Notes: a model not told the origin generated them from the letters alone. Numbered from the stretch's first letter, positions 36,862 through 45,572 are shown. The stretch is DNA of 64,000 nucleotides from Rhodococcus qingshengii JCM 15477 (GCF_023221595.1 NZ_CP096563.1:788501-852500); one strand, 5' to 3'. Made by a program: numbers and translations.

Positions 36862-37997
36862 CCGACAGTCAGCGCGCATTGCAAGCTGAACTTCGACGCT
36901 ACTTCTCGACGCTGATCTCGCCCGAAGAGGCCAAGATCATGCGCGTGGAGCGGCATGGCCCTACCTATCGCGAGGTCATCCGTCGTATGGGCAAGGACGG
37001 CTGGCTCGGCGTCGGCTGGCCGGTGGAGTTCGGCGGACGTGGGTTCGGTGAAGTCGAGCAGCAGATTTTTGTCAACGAGGCTGTGCGGGCGGATGTCCCA
37101 CTGCCTTCGGTGACGTTGCAGACCGTCGGTCCGACCCTGCAGAAGTACGGCAGCGAGGAGCAGAAGCAGAAATTCCTGCCCGCGATCCTCGCCGGTGAAG
37201 TGCACTTCGCGATCGGCTACACCGAACCGGAAGCCGGCACCGACCTTGCAGCACTGCGCACTTCGGCGGCACGAAATGGTGACGAGTACGTCGTCAACGG
37301 CCAGAAGATTTTCACCACCGGCGGGCATGACGCCGATTACGTGTGGCTCGCCGTGCGGACAGGGTCTGCCGATTCAAGGCACCGCGGCATCTCCATCCTG
37401 ATCATGGACACCAAAGATCCCGGCTACACCTGGACCCCGATCATCACCTGCGACGGTGCGCATCACGTCAACGCCACCTACTACGAGGACGTTCGCGTTC
37501 CGGCGAACATGCTTGTGGGTGAGGAGAATCAGGGCTGGCGCTTGATCACGACGCAGCTCAACCACGAACGCGTCATGCTCGGTCCGGCAGGTCGTGTCGC
37601 AGGGATTTACGACCACGTCTTCGATTGGGCCAAGCGTGAAAACCTGCTTGATCACGTTGACGTACGGCGCGCGCTCGGCGAAATTCATGCGACGTACCGC
37701 CTCAACGAACTGCTCAACTGGCAAGTGGCGTCGAGTGATTCGGAGTCGGTGGATATCGCCGACGCTTCGGCAACCAAAGTGTTTGCGACCGAGCGTATCC
37801 AGCGGGTCGGTCGACTGGCGGAAGAGATCGTCGGGCGGTACGGAAATCCGATCGATCCCGAAACTGCTGATCTCATGGAGTGGCTGGACATGCAGATCAA
37901 GCGCAACCTGGTGATCACCTTCGGCGGTGGAGTCAACGAGGTGATGCGCGAATTGATTGCGACCGCCGGCCTGAAGCTTCCTCGCGTTCCGAGATAG
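36846..37997 (+). CDS. fadE29: acyl-CoA dehydrogenase ChsE2 (FadE29)
   Basis: A 383-residue partner of ChsE1. The pattern IGYTEPEAGTDLAALRTSA is the substrate/FAD loop, FTTGGHDADYVWLAVRT follows, and the end reads NLVITFGGGVNEVMRELIA. Together with FadE28 it introduces the double bond into the 3-oxo-pregn-4-ene-20-carboxyl-CoA side chain; this is known for M. tuberculosis and inferred here from gene order and sequence. The start is GTG 36846, embedded in the end of fadE28, so translation is coupled. It is followed 10 bp later by chsH2. Confidence 0.94.
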   Translation: MFIDLTDSQRALQAELRRYFSTLISPEEAKIMRVERHGPTYREVIRRMGKDGWLGVGWPVEFGGRGFGEVEQQIFVNEAVRADVPLPSVTLQTVGPTLQKYGSEEQKQKFLPAILAGEVHFAIGYTEPEAGTDLAALRTSAARNGDEYVVNGQKIFTTGGHDADYVWLAVRTGSADSRHRGISILIMDTKDPGYTWTPIITCDGAHHVNATYYEDVRVPANMLVGEENQGWRLITTQLNHERVMLGPAGRVAGIYDHVFDWAKRENLLDHVDVRRALGEIHATYRLNELLNWQVASSDSESVDIADASATKVFATERIQRVGRLAEEIVGRYGNPIDPETADLMEWLDMQIKRNLVITFGGGVNEVMRELIATAGLKLPRVPR

Positions 37998-38007
37998 GAA
38001 ACAAATC

Positions 38008-38997
38008 GTGTCAGATCCCATTCTCACTGCTGCCGAGCGGGTTCGAGAGGACGGGCCAAGCGCTCCTCGCGCCGGCCGGGACCCCGTGAACCTGCCGATG
38101 ATCCGCAACTGGGTCGAGGCGATCGGTGACGAGAACCCGATCTACGTCGACGAATCGGCTGCCCGCGCCGCCGGACACGACGGAATAGTCGCGCCGCCGG
38201 CGATGGCGCAGGTATGGACGATGCGCGGTCTGGGGGCAATTCGAGAAGCCGACGATCCGTTGGGCCGGATGACGGACATCCTCGACGAGGCCGGATTCAC
38301 CTCCGTCGTCGCGACCAACTGCGATCAGATCTACCACCGCTACTTGAAGCCGGGTGAAGAAGTCACCATCTCCTCGGTGTTGGAAGACGTAGTGGGACCC
38401 AAGAAGACAGGTCTTGGTGAAGGGTGGTTCTTCACTACCCGTAGCTTCTGGCGGGTCGGCGAAGAACTGGTCTCGGAGATGATGTTCCGGATCTTGAAGT
38501 TCGCGCCGCCAGTCAGCGAGAGTTCCTCCACTGACGTCCCTGCGGACCTGGACGCATCTCGAATGCTGCGTCCGACAGCATCCCTCGACACGCAGTTCTT
38601 CTGGGACGGTGTCGCCGCACACGAGTTGCGTATTCAACTGCGTGCGGACGGTTCGGTACAGCACCCGCCGGTGCCCGCGATCTGGAAAGACAAGTCGGAG
38701 CAGACCGACTACGTGGTGGCGTCAGGTCGGGGAACGGTCTTCAGCTTTGTCGTTCACCACGCCCCCAAGGTTCCTGGTCGGTCGTTGCCGTTCGTCGTTG
38801 CCCTGGTCGAACTGCCTGAGGGTGTGCGGATGCTCGGCGAATTGCGCGGTATCGATCCGTCGAGTGTGTCGATCGGGATGGAGGTGGAGGCGGTCTACCT
38901 CGACTTCCCCGGAGACGACGAGACCGGGGGAACTCCCTGGACTCTGTACGCCTGGCAGCCGGTTTCGGTGTCTGCGGTTTCTGCGGTGAAGGAGTGA
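38008..38997 (+). CDS. chsH2: ChsH2: MaoC-like hydratase half fused to a DUF35 domain
   Basis: A 329-residue protein with an N-terminal hotdog hydratase-like domain (about 20-165, including IYVDESAARAAGHDGIVAPP) and a C-terminal DUF35/OB-fold domain (about 195-325). With ChsH1 it forms the enoyl-CoA hydratase for the shortened cholesterol side chain. In M. tuberculosis the DUF35 part of Rv3542c then docks the aldolase Ltp2. The DUF35 domain here lacks the four zinc-ribbon cysteines usual for the family. It lies in the same order as the igr operon of M. tuberculosis. ATG/GTG usage: the start is a GTG at 38008 with a nearby purine-rich AGGAAAC. Confidence 0.92.
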   Translation: MSDPILTAAERVREDGPSAPRAGRDPVNLPMIRNWVEAIGDENPIYVDESAARAAGHDGIVAPPAMAQVWTMRGLGAIREADDPLGRMTDILDEAGFTSVVATNCDQIYHRYLKPGEEVTISSVLEDVVGPKKTGLGEGWFFTTRSFWRVGEELVSEMMFRILKFAPPVSESSSTDVPADLDASRMLRPTASLDTQFFWDGVAAHELRIQLRADGSVQHPPVPAIWKDKSEQTDYVVASGRGTVFSFVVHHAPKVPGRSLPFVVALVELPEGVRMLGELRGIDPSSVSIGMEVEAVYLDFPGDDETGGTPWTLYAWQPVSVSAVSAVKE

Positions 38998-38999
38998 CG

Positions 39000-39440
39000 A
39001 TGACTTTGACGACGGATATCACTGTGGGAGAGGTTCTTCCGCAGCTCTCGATTTACGGCGACCCGACGTTTGTGGTCTCGGCGGCGCTCGCTACCCGCGA
39101 TTTTCAAGATGTTCACCACGACCGCGATCTCGCACAGAAACGCGGCTCGAAGGACATCTTCGTCAACATCCTCACCGACACCGGCTTGGTGCAGCGATTC
39201 GTGACCGATTGGGCCGGACCGCGGGCTGTACTCACGTCGATCAAACTCCGCCTCGGAGTCCCCTGGTACGCCTACGACACCTTGACGCTCTCCGGAACGG
39301 TGACCTCCTACGACGAGGATCTCGTGTCGCTCGCGGTGGTCGGCAAGAACAGCCTGGGAGATCACATCACCGCACAGGTCACACTGGCATTTCCGGCGTC
39401 GGGCTCGAATGGAGACATTGAAAACGGAGACATTGAATGA
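39000..39440 (+). CDS. chsH1: ChsH1: MaoC-like enoyl-CoA hydratase subunit
   Basis: A 146-residue single hotdog domain carrying the hydratase catalytic pair region (TRDFQDVHHDRDLAQKRG: aspartate and histidines in FQDVHHD). It pairs with ChsH2 to hydrate the side-chain enoyl-CoA of cholesterol. I chose ATG 39000 because AAGGAG ends six bases upstream; the GTG at 38994 sits directly against that site. The C-terminus ends in a duplicated NGDIENGDIE, caused by a 15-base tandem repeat that also duplicates the ltp2 ribosome binding site. It overlaps ltp2 as ATGA. Confidence 0.93.
   Translation: MTLTTDITVGEVLPQLSIYGDPTFVVSAALATRDFQDVHHDRDLAQKRGSKDIFVNILTDTGLVQRFVTDWAGPRAVLTSIKLRLGVPWYAYDTLTLSGTVTSYDEDLVSLAVVGKNSLGDHITAQVTLAFPASGSNGDIENGDIE
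39411..39437 (+). repeat. tandem repeat carrying a duplicated ltp2 ribosome binding site
   Basis: GGAGACATTGAA occurs at 39411-39422 and again at 39426-39437, a 15-base period. The second copy supplies GGAG seven bases before the ltp2 ATG; the first encodes the extra NGDIE residues of ChsH1. Confidence 0.8.
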
Positions 39441-40606
39441 GCGCATTGTCCGGCAAGGCAGCGATCGTCGGAATCGGAGCCACGGATTTCTCGAAGGACT
39501 CCGGTCGCAGTGAACTGCGACTGGCCGCCGAGGCTGTTCAAGCCGCGTTGGACGACGCAGGTCTGACACCCGCCGACGTCGACGGTCTTACCTCGTTCAC
39601 CATGGACACCAACACCGAAGTGGCAGTGGCTCGTTCGGTGAGTATCCCGAACCTCAAGTTCTTCAGTCGTATTCACTACGGTGGTGGTGCCGCTGCGGCG
39701 ACGATTCAGCAGGCCGCCATGGCTGTTGCCACCGGCGTCGCAGACGTCGTCGTCGCTTACCGCGCGTTCAACGAGCGATCGGGTGCGCGTTTCGGGCAGG
39801 TGAACTCCGGCCTTGTGGCGCAGGTCAATTCGTCGGGAACGGACAACGCCTTTTCCTATCCTCACGGATTGGGTACTCCCGCATCCTTTGTCGCGATGGT
39901 CGCGCAGCGATACATGCACGTATACGGAGCGTCCAGCGAGGACTTCGGTCGAATCGCCGTCGCCGACCGTAAGCATGCAGCCACCAATCCGAAGGCGTTC
40001 TTCTACGGAAAACCGATTACCCTCGAGGACCATCAGAACTCGCGATTCATCGCTGAACCTTTGCATCTCCTCGATTGCTGCCAGGAATCCGACGGCGGCA
40101 TCGCGATCGTCGTCACCTCGCCAGAACGAGCCAAAGATCTGAAGAACACCCCCGCCGTTATCGCTGCCGCCGCACAGGGCAGCGGGGCAGATCAATACAT
40201 CATGACCAGCTATTACCGCGACGGTTTGACCGGCCTACCGGAGATGGGCCTTGTCGGCGATCAGCTCTGGTCACAAAGTGGGCTGCGCCCGTCGGACATG
40301 CAGACGGCGATCTTCTACGACCACTTCACGCCCTATGTTCTGATGCAGCTCGAGGAACTCGGTTTCTGTGGCAGGGGAGAGGCAAAGGACTTCATCGCCG
40401 GTGGCGCAATCGAACTCGGCGGCAAGCTTCCGATCAACACCCATGGTGGACAGCTCGGCGAGGCATACATTCACGGGATGAACGGTATCGCCGAGGGTGT
40501 TCGGCAGATCCGCGGTACTTCGGTCAACCAGGTCGACTCCGTCGAGAATGTACTGGTGACTGCGGGAACGGGCGTTCCGACATCGGGGCTTGTGCTGACT
40601 CGCTGA
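39437..40606 (+). CDS. ltp2: thiolase-like aldolase Ltp2
   Basis: A 389-residue thiolase-fold protein, the last enzyme of side-chain removal. In M. tuberculosis and relatives, Ltp2 with the ChsH2 DUF35 domain performs a retro-aldol cleavage, giving propionyl-CoA and androst-4-ene-3,17-dione. The nucleophilic cysteine loop of true thiolases is replaced (HYGGGAAAAT), while the C-terminal HGGQLGEAYIHGM and a tyrosine-rich FYDHFTPYVLM segment are present, in line with the tyrosine-based aldolase chemistry reported for the family. Cytoplasmic. A hairpin 40 bases downstream should end the operon. Confidence 0.94.
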   Translation: MSALSGKAAIVGIGATDFSKDSGRSELRLAAEAVQAALDDAGLTPADVDGLTSFTMDTNTEVAVARSVSIPNLKFFSRIHYGGGAAAATIQQAAMAVATGVADVVVAYRAFNERSGARFGQVNSGLVAQVNSSGTDNAFSYPHGLGTPASFVAMVAQRYMHVYGASSEDFGRIAVADRKHAATNPKAFFYGKPITLEDHQNSRFIAEPLHLLDCCQESDGGIAIVVTSPERAKDLKNTPAVIAAAAQGSGADQYIMTSYYRDGLTGLPEMGLVGDQLWSQSGLRPSDMQTAIFYDHFTPYVLMQLEELGFCGRGEAKDFIAGGAIELGGKLPINTHGGQLGEAYIHGMNGIAEGVRQIRGTSVNQVDSVENVLVTAGTGVPTSGLVLTR

Positions 40607-40646
40607 TTATCGTGGGCACAGCTTCATCAAGCGTCACGGCCGGTTG

Positions 40647-40678
40647 GCACCGCATCGGGGTCTCCTTCGATGCGGTGC
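40647..40678. terminator. terminator between ltp2 and the HNH gene
   Basis: Perfect 11-bp stem (arms 40647-40657 and 40668-40678, ten-base loop) in the 111-bp gap between the convergent genes, 40 bases after the ltp2 stop. Likely bidirectional. Confidence 0.75.
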
Positions 40679-40717
40679 TCGGTCCGTGTTCTGTTGTCGC
40701 CAAAGAGGTTTGACCTC

Positions 40718-42022
40718 TCAGGTTTTGAAGGTGGTGTTCGCCGGCCTGGGTTGCTGCCCGGGGTCGATCGAGGGCGGCGGGATGAACCAGGGTTTGTTGT
40801 CGGCGCCGATTCGGATTTCCCATTTGCCGACGAACCCTGATTTCCGGTGCATCAGTCGGTGATGTGAACGGCACAGCAGGACCAGGTTGTTCATCACCGT
40901 CGGGCCGCCGTTCGCCCAGTGCCGGATATGGTGCGCATCGGTCCAGGCGGGCACGCATGTGCAGCCCGGGAACGCGCAGCCTCTGTCGCGGGCAATTAAC
41001 GCAGTCCGTTGTTCGGCGGTGGCCAGCCTCTTTCCTGGTTGCGCATCCAAGGGCGCGCCGTGATCGTCGAGCAGGACGGTGGACAGGAAGCAGTCACACC
41101 CGAGAAGCCTGGTCTGCGACACGGACAGCGGTCCGAGCCAGGGCATGTGCCCGACATCAAGATCCGACACAGCCATTCCGTCATCAGAAGCAGCGGGTGC
41201 GGCGGCGCAGTCTCGGTGCTCCGCCAGATCCCGAGCGTTGATGTGCACGTTCACGTGTGGACGCTGACCACCATCGGTGCCGGTCTTGGCGCAATCGAGA
41301 TAGCGGCGGATCAGTTCGGTGAACCCGTCGGCCGTGCGTTTCGCCGCCGACCGGGCATCGGGGGTTCCGTCCGGTGCCGGGGTCGGTATCGTCAGATTCG
41401 ACAACGCCGACAACACCATTTCGCCGGTGAGGGCGTCGAAATCACCGCGCACCACCACTCGACCGTTCAATGTCGACGCGATCCGCAACTCGTTCCGGTC
41501 GACGTCTTCGGTGGGTGGAATCTCATCCGATTCGAACAACCGCTCCAAGGTCGCGATCACGTTCCGCACCTTCGTGGTCGTGGACTCGACACCGGATGCA
41601 GCAGCCAACAGTAGGTCGATGCACTTCGGTAGCGCCTCCTCCGGCATGCCTTTCGGTGGTGATTCGCAGAACGCCACGATCAACACGGCATGCTCGAACG
41701 AGCAATTCCCGCCATCGAACCGAGCAGCCACCGCCGGAAGCGGCCGCAAAGCAGCACCCAACGCGGCGATCTTCTTCCCGTCCCGAACCTGCAGCATCGT
41801 GTTGGCTGCCAACCACGAACCGACCCCGCGGCTGGCGATCACCTGATCATCCGGGCGCATCGAGAGTTCGTCGACCACTGCCACCCGCACAGCCTCGAGA
41901 CGAAGAATCTCCGCGCTCGCCGACACCGCAGCCGCACGTAACTCAGCAGCCGACAACTGCCACAGACGTCCACGTAACCCCACCGCAGAACCCGAAACCA
42001 CGTCCGACAACAAGACACTCAT
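40718..42022 (-). CDS. DUF222 / HNH endonuclease-like protein (13E12 repeat family)
   Basis: A 434-residue protein with an N-terminal DUF222 helical region and a C-terminal HNH domain. The HNH motif is visible as CAFPGCTCVPAWTDAHHI and NNLVLLCRSHHRLMH, with metal-binding cysteines and catalytic histidine. Such proteins are abundant in actinobacteria (REP13E12 in M. tuberculosis) and are presumed nucleases of unknown role. I start at ATG 42022 (MSVLLSDVV), with GGGGGA upstream. The longer frame to 42061 would run through an SOS box at 42054-42069, which instead fits the promoter. Predicted to be induced by DNA damage. Confidence 0.9.
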   Translation of the reverse strand: MSVLLSDVVSGSAVGLRGRLWQLSAAELRAAAVSASAEILRLEAVRVAVVDELSMRPDDQVIASRGVGSWLAANTMLQVRDGKKIAALGAALRPLPAVAARFDGGNCSFEHAVLIVAFCESPPKGMPEEALPKCIDLLLAAASGVESTTTKVRNVIATLERLFESDEIPPTEDVDRNELRIASTLNGRVVVRGDFDALTGEMVLSALSNLTIPTPAPDGTPDARSAAKRTADGFTELIRRYLDCAKTGTDGGQRPHVNVHINARDLAEHRDCAAAPAASDDGMAVSDLDVGHMPWLGPLSVSQTRLLGCDCFLSTVLLDDHGAPLDAQPGKRLATAEQRTALIARDRGCAFPGCTCVPAWTDAHHIRHWANGGPTVMNNLVLLCRSHHRLMHRKSGFVGKWEIRIGADNKPWFIPPPSIDPGQQPRPANTTFKT

Positions 42023-42053
42023 CGAATCCCCCGATCCCCTCCCCAAATCATAC

Positions 42054-42069
42054 TCGAACATGCGTTCGA
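42054..42069 (-). promoter_or_regulatory. LexA SOS box
   Basis: TCGAACATGCGTTCGA is a perfect TCGAAC-N4-GTTCGA palindrome, the mycobacterial-type LexA box, with matching C/G flanks. It lies 31 bases upstream of the HNH start and 38 upstream of the divergent GNAT gene. Confidence 0.88.
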
Positions 42070-42107
42070 GTCAAGAGGTGCTTTTGGGCTCGCTCTAGGA
42101 TCGCTGG

Positions 42108-42674
42108 ATGTTCACGTTGACTACGGAACGCCTTGTTCTTCGAGATTTCACTGCCGCGGATGAAGGTGCCGTCCATCGGTACGCATCCGACCCTGCCGTC
42201 TGTAGATATGTTGATTGGGGGCCGAACACCCCTGCGGTGACCAGGGCGTTCCTGGCTGACGCTGCACTAGAAGCTGCGCTCGTCGAACGTCGCACGTTCA
42301 CCCTGGCCATTACGTCGAAGGCCGATGGAACGGTCATCGGTTCGGTAGCTGTGTGGGAAGTATCCGCCGTGCACAGGCGGGCGGAACTCGGTTTTGTCGT
42401 GGACCCGAAGTTCCAAGGGCGAGGCTATGCGTCGGAGGCGGGGCGCGCGGTTCTGGAATTCGCCTTTGCTCGCTTCGGAGCGCAGCGAGTGCAAGCAACG
42501 TGTCGTCCCGAGAACTCGGCGTCGGCGTCGGTGCTCACCAAAATCGGAATGGAGGAGGAGGGGCGAATGAGGGCACACATGGTGATCCGGGGGACCGCGG
42601 TGGATTCGCTGCTTTTTGCTGCAACACGACCCGCCGCCGTACAGCCAGAGATCACGTCATCTCACTTCGCGTGA
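42108..42674 (+). CDS. GNAT N-acetyltransferase (RimJ/RimL-like)
   Basis: A 188-residue acetyltransferase. It begins TLTTERLVLRDFTAADEGAV, typical of the RimJ/RimL branch (residues 3-20 in part as TERLVLRDF). The acetyl-CoA loop is QGRGYASEA, and the C-terminal NSASASVLTKIGM is also standard. The acceptor may be a protein N-terminus, an antibiotic or a small amine; the sequence does not say. It is divergent from the SOS-boxed HNH gene, so it may share that control, and is followed 31 bp later by an AraC gene. Confidence 0.87.
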   Translation: MFTLTTERLVLRDFTAADEGAVHRYASDPAVCRYVDWGPNTPAVTRAFLADAALEAALVERRTFTLAITSKADGTVIGSVAVWEVSAVHRRAELGFVVDPKFQGRGYASEAGRAVLEFAFARFGAQRVQATCRPENSASASVLTKIGMEEEGRMRAHMVIRGTAVDSLLFAATRPAAVQPEITSSHFA

Positions 42675-42697
42675 CCTTCCCGGGCCCTGGTGCGATA

Positions 42698-42714
42698 CTC
42701 GAACCATGTTCGAG
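42698..42714 (+). repeat. palindrome enclosing the AraC gene start codon
   Basis: CTCGAAC-CAT-GTTCGAG has perfect 7-bp arms; the ATG of the AraC gene (42706) lies at its centre. It resembles the SOS box 640 bp upstream but has a 3-base spacer. It may be an autoregulatory operator. Confidence 0.6.
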
Positions 42715-43707
42715 GATGCCTTGCTCATCGACGCGGCCGGCCGGCCCACTATGCAGCATCACCAGGCCTTTTCTCGGGACTGGGACCGCATCAAGGAGTG
42801 GTCCGACAACATCTACATGCCGTATACGGTCACGCCGATCGGAAGTCGGTTGAAGCCGGCTTCGGACATGTACTCCGCGGCAGTCGGCAAGATCGACGTC
42901 ACCAGATTCTGTTACGGGATTCCGGTCTCCGTCGGTGAATGTTCGCCTGAGGCCGGAAACATTCTGGTTCTGACGACTATCAGAGGCAACGGTCGACATG
43001 CCCTCGGCGGAGGAACTGCGGTGAATACTGCCGTGGGGGAGACCTTTGTCGCCGACTGTAGCCGGACCGACTACTTCGTCGAATTCGACGAAGATCATCT
43101 GCAGCTGAATCTCACTGTGCCGCATCAGCTTGTCGCCGATCACGCCATGCAATGGTTCGGGTCGGTTCCCGACGACCGTCTGTGGCGGCACAAGTGCACC
43201 ATCGGCGGGCGGGGCTCGAGTTGGCTGGCATTGATGGACTACGTCGTTCGCGCAATTGCAGAGTCGCCTGAGGCGATGTCGAGCGAAAGGCTGGGTGCCA
43301 GGGTTCAAGAACTCATCGCGGCTCAGCTTCTCGACGAGTGGGCGACGCAGGCCGGGCTGCAACTCGGCGTCGACGTCGCCTCCGCCGAACCTGCCTACGT
43401 GCGATCGGCAGAGGAGTACATCGATACGTTTGCTCGCTCGGTGCCGACGGCATCGGAGATCGCGGCTGCGGTGGGTGTCAGTGTCCGGGCGCTCACTGCG
43501 GGATTTCGACGGTACCGAGACACCACGCCGGGGCAACGATTGCGCGCGCGTCGGTTGGAGGGTGTACGCGGCGAACTGTTGCGTTCCGACGGGAGAACCG
43601 TCTCCGAAATCGCCAACGCCTGGGGCTACGTCAATCTGGGTATGTTTGCGGCCACATACCGGAAACGGTTCGGAGAGTTGCCTTCCGAGACCCGGAATCG
43701 ACTCTGA
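42706..43707 (+). CDS. AraC family regulator (AraC_binding_2 type)
   Basis: A 333-residue regulator. The N-terminal two thirds resemble the AraC-binding-like domain found with aromatic- and hydrocarbon-degradation regulators (FGLNxR relatives: VGECSPEAGNILVLTTIRG in part). The C-terminus holds the double helix-turn-helix (IAAAVGVSVRALTAGFRRY and IANAWGYVNLGMFAATYRKRFG). The frame is open from 42616, but ATG 42706 is the first sensible start. No degradation gene cluster adjoins it, so the target is unknown; the VOC/hydrolase/SDR/MFS genes downstream are candidates. Confidence 0.85.
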   Translation: MFEDALLIDAAGRPTMQHHQAFSRDWDRIKEWSDNIYMPYTVTPIGSRLKPASDMYSAAVGKIDVTRFCYGIPVSVGECSPEAGNILVLTTIRGNGRHALGGGTAVNTAVGETFVADCSRTDYFVEFDEDHLQLNLTVPHQLVADHAMQWFGSVPDDRLWRHKCTIGGRGSSWLALMDYVVRAIAESPEAMSSERLGARVQELIAAQLLDEWATQAGLQLGVDVASAEPAYVRSAEEYIDTFARSVPTASEIAAAVGVSVRALTAGFRRYRDTTPGQRLRARRLEGVRGELLRSDGRTVSEIANAWGYVNLGMFAATYRKRFGELPSETRNRL

Positions 43708-43841
43708 GGACAGTTGTTTGAACGGTCATGACGATCGTTTTACGCACTCGATGAACTGCCGTGATCCGTTGTTTCGTGTCGGAGCGTTCTGCAAGGATTG
43801 AAATCGAACGTGACAGCAATCCCACGAGCTAGGAGTACGTC

Positions 43842-44252
43842 ATGGCAACTCGACTCAATCCGTACATCAGCTTCAACGGCAATGCCCGTGAGGCGTTGGA
43901 GTTCTACAAAGAAATCTTTGGTGGCACGCTGGCGCTGAGCACGTTCGGTGAGTTCGGCAATCCCGGTGAAGGCGGCGACAAGATCATGCACGGAATGCTC
44001 GAAACCGATCAGGGATACACCCTGATGGGTGCCGACACTCCGCCCGGTATGCCGTACAACCCCGGCGACAACATCACGGTCAGCCTCAGCGGCGACGACG
44101 GCGACGTGCTGCGCGGGTACTGGGAGCAGTTGTCGGGAACAGGTACGGTCAGCGTTCCGCTCGAGAAGCAGATGTGGGGCGACGAATTCGGCGCCTGTAC
44201 AGACAAATTCGGCATTTCCTGGCTGGTGAATATCGGAGCGCCCCAGAGCTGA
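43842..44252 (+). CDS. VOC family protein (PhnB/glyoxalase-like)
   Basis: A 136-residue vicinal-oxygen-chelate fold protein. It starts with the family pattern NPYISFNGNAREALEFYKEIFGG (seen in part as GNAREALEFYKEIFGG) and ends with DKFGISWLVNI. PhnB-like members have no settled enzymatic role, and metal ligands are not obvious. It stands alone, 134 bp after the AraC gene, and is followed by a long hairpin that ends its transcript. Confidence 0.87.
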   Translation: MATRLNPYISFNGNAREALEFYKEIFGGTLALSTFGEFGNPGEGGDKIMHGMLETDQGYTLMGADTPPGMPYNPGDNITVSLSGDDGDVLRGYWEQLSGTGTVSVPLEKQMWGDEFGACTDKFGISWLVNIGAPQS

Positions 44253-44262
44253 CTCCAAGCTC

Positions 44263-44315
44263 TGCCCGGTTCTGCCGAAACGAGACAGTTTTCCTGCCGT
44301 TTCGAGGCAGAACCG
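44263..44315 (+). terminator. long hairpin after the VOC gene
   Basis: Arms 44263-44280 and 44296-44315 pair over 18 bp with a two-base bulge, and a 15-base loop. It starts 11 bases after the VOC stop and 64 before the next gene, so it is either a terminator or a leader structure of the hydrolase gene. Confidence 0.7.
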
Positions 44316-44378
44316 GGTATGTGATCGACGTTACATTCTGTTCGACAAGACAAGTTGCAAGTCGGATGGAGAAATGCA

Positions 44379-45572
44379 GTGACGATCGAAGATATTGCGC
44401 GGAAGCCCCTTTCGAAGCAGCACCTCGACGACGTGCTGGCGCGAGCAACTCAGCGGGCTGACCGAGTCCCGGGTGTCGTCGCGATGATCACGGATCGAGA
44501 AGGCAACATCTACGAGGGTGCAGCCGGTGAGCGGGCTCTCGGTCACGGCGAACCGATGACCCTCGATACAACCTTTGCGCTCTTCTCCACCACCAAGGCG
44601 ATTACCGGTACCGCTGTCCTGCAATGTGTGGAGGAGGGGTTGCTCGATCTCGATGCACCTGCAGCGACCTATGTTCCCGACATCGGTGAGCTGAAGGTCC
44701 TGGACGGTTTCGACGCCGGCGGAAACCCCGTTCTTCGGGAACCCAAGCGTGACATCACCACTCGCATGCTGCTCCTTCACACTGCAGGGTTCGGCTACGA
44801 CTTCTTCAACGAGTCGTACAACCGGCTCTCGCAGGAACATGGGCAGCCCAGCGTGATCACGTGTAGCAAAGCGGCGCTCACGACACCGCTGCTCTTCGAC
44901 CCGGGTGAGAAGTGGGAGTACGGCACCAACATCGACTGGGCCGGACAGGTCGTCGAGTCGATTCGAGGTCATCGACTCGGCGATGTCATGCGTGAGCGCA
45001 TCTTCGAACCTCTCGAGATGGCCGATACGGCATTCACGATGAGCCCGTCGATGAAGGATCGACTTGCGCCGATCCATCAGCGTGAGAGCGACGGAAGCCT
45101 CACTCCGCTCATCGGATTCGAGCTTCCGGCCGAACCCGAGGTGCACATGGGTGGTCACGGTTTGCACGGCACTGTCGGCGACTACATGAAGTTCATTCGT
45201 ATGTGGCTCAACGACGGCGCGGGCACATCCGGTCGCGTGTTGTCGCCGGAGACGGTAGCTGCAGCCGTTCAGAACGGGCTCGAAGGCCAGCACGTGGGGT
45301 TGTTGCCCGGAGTTCTCCCGACGCTGTCCAACGATGCGGAATTCTTCCCCGGTGTACCCAAGGGATGGGCATACTCCTTCATGACAAATGAAGAGGTGGC
45401 ACCCACCGGTAGGCCGGCCGGATCGCTGGCTTGGGCGGGTCTTGCCAACCTCTATTACTGGATCGACCGGCAGACCGGCGTCGGCGGGTTCTGGGCAACG
45501 CAGATTCTGCCGTTCGCGGACCCTGGATCCATCAACGGATACCTGGAATTCGAGACCGCCGTTTACCAGTAA
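44379..45572 (+). CDS. serine hydrolase, EstB/class C beta-lactamase fold
   Basis: A 397-residue penicillin-binding-like hydrolase. The SxxK nucleophile motif is intact (LFSTTKAI, about residue 61-64), the YxN motif is YGTN, and a C-terminal HGLHGT loop replaces KTG, typical of esterases of the EstB/LovD type. The absence of a signal peptide points to a cytoplasmic esterase or acyltransferase, not a secreted beta-lactamase. The start is GTG 44379 with GGAG nine bases upstream; ATG 44355 is also open. It lies upstream of an SDR-MFS pair but 100 bp away. Confidence 0.88.
   Translation: MTIEDIARKPLSKQHLDDVLARATQRADRVPGVVAMITDREGNIYEGAAGERALGHGEPMTLDTTFALFSTTKAITGTAVLQCVEEGLLDLDAPAATYVPDIGELKVLDGFDAGGNPVLREPKRDITTRMLLLHTAGFGYDFFNESYNRLSQEHGQPSVITCSKAALTTPLLFDPGEKWEYGTNIDWAGQVVESIRGHRLGDVMRERIFEPLEMADTAFTMSPSMKDRLAPIHQRESDGSLTPLIGFELPAEPEVHMGGHGLHGTVGDYMKFIRMWLNDGAGTSGRVLSPETVAAAVQNGLEGQHVGLLPGVLPTLSNDAEFFPGVPKGWAYSFMTNEEVAPTGRPAGSLAWAGLANLYYWIDRQTGVGGFWATQILPFADPGSINGYLEFETAVYQ

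Noticed and set aside
42698..42714. Second LexA box upstream of the AraC gene
   Set aside because: Spacer is 3 bases instead of 4 and the start codon lies in its centre; kept only as a palindrome.
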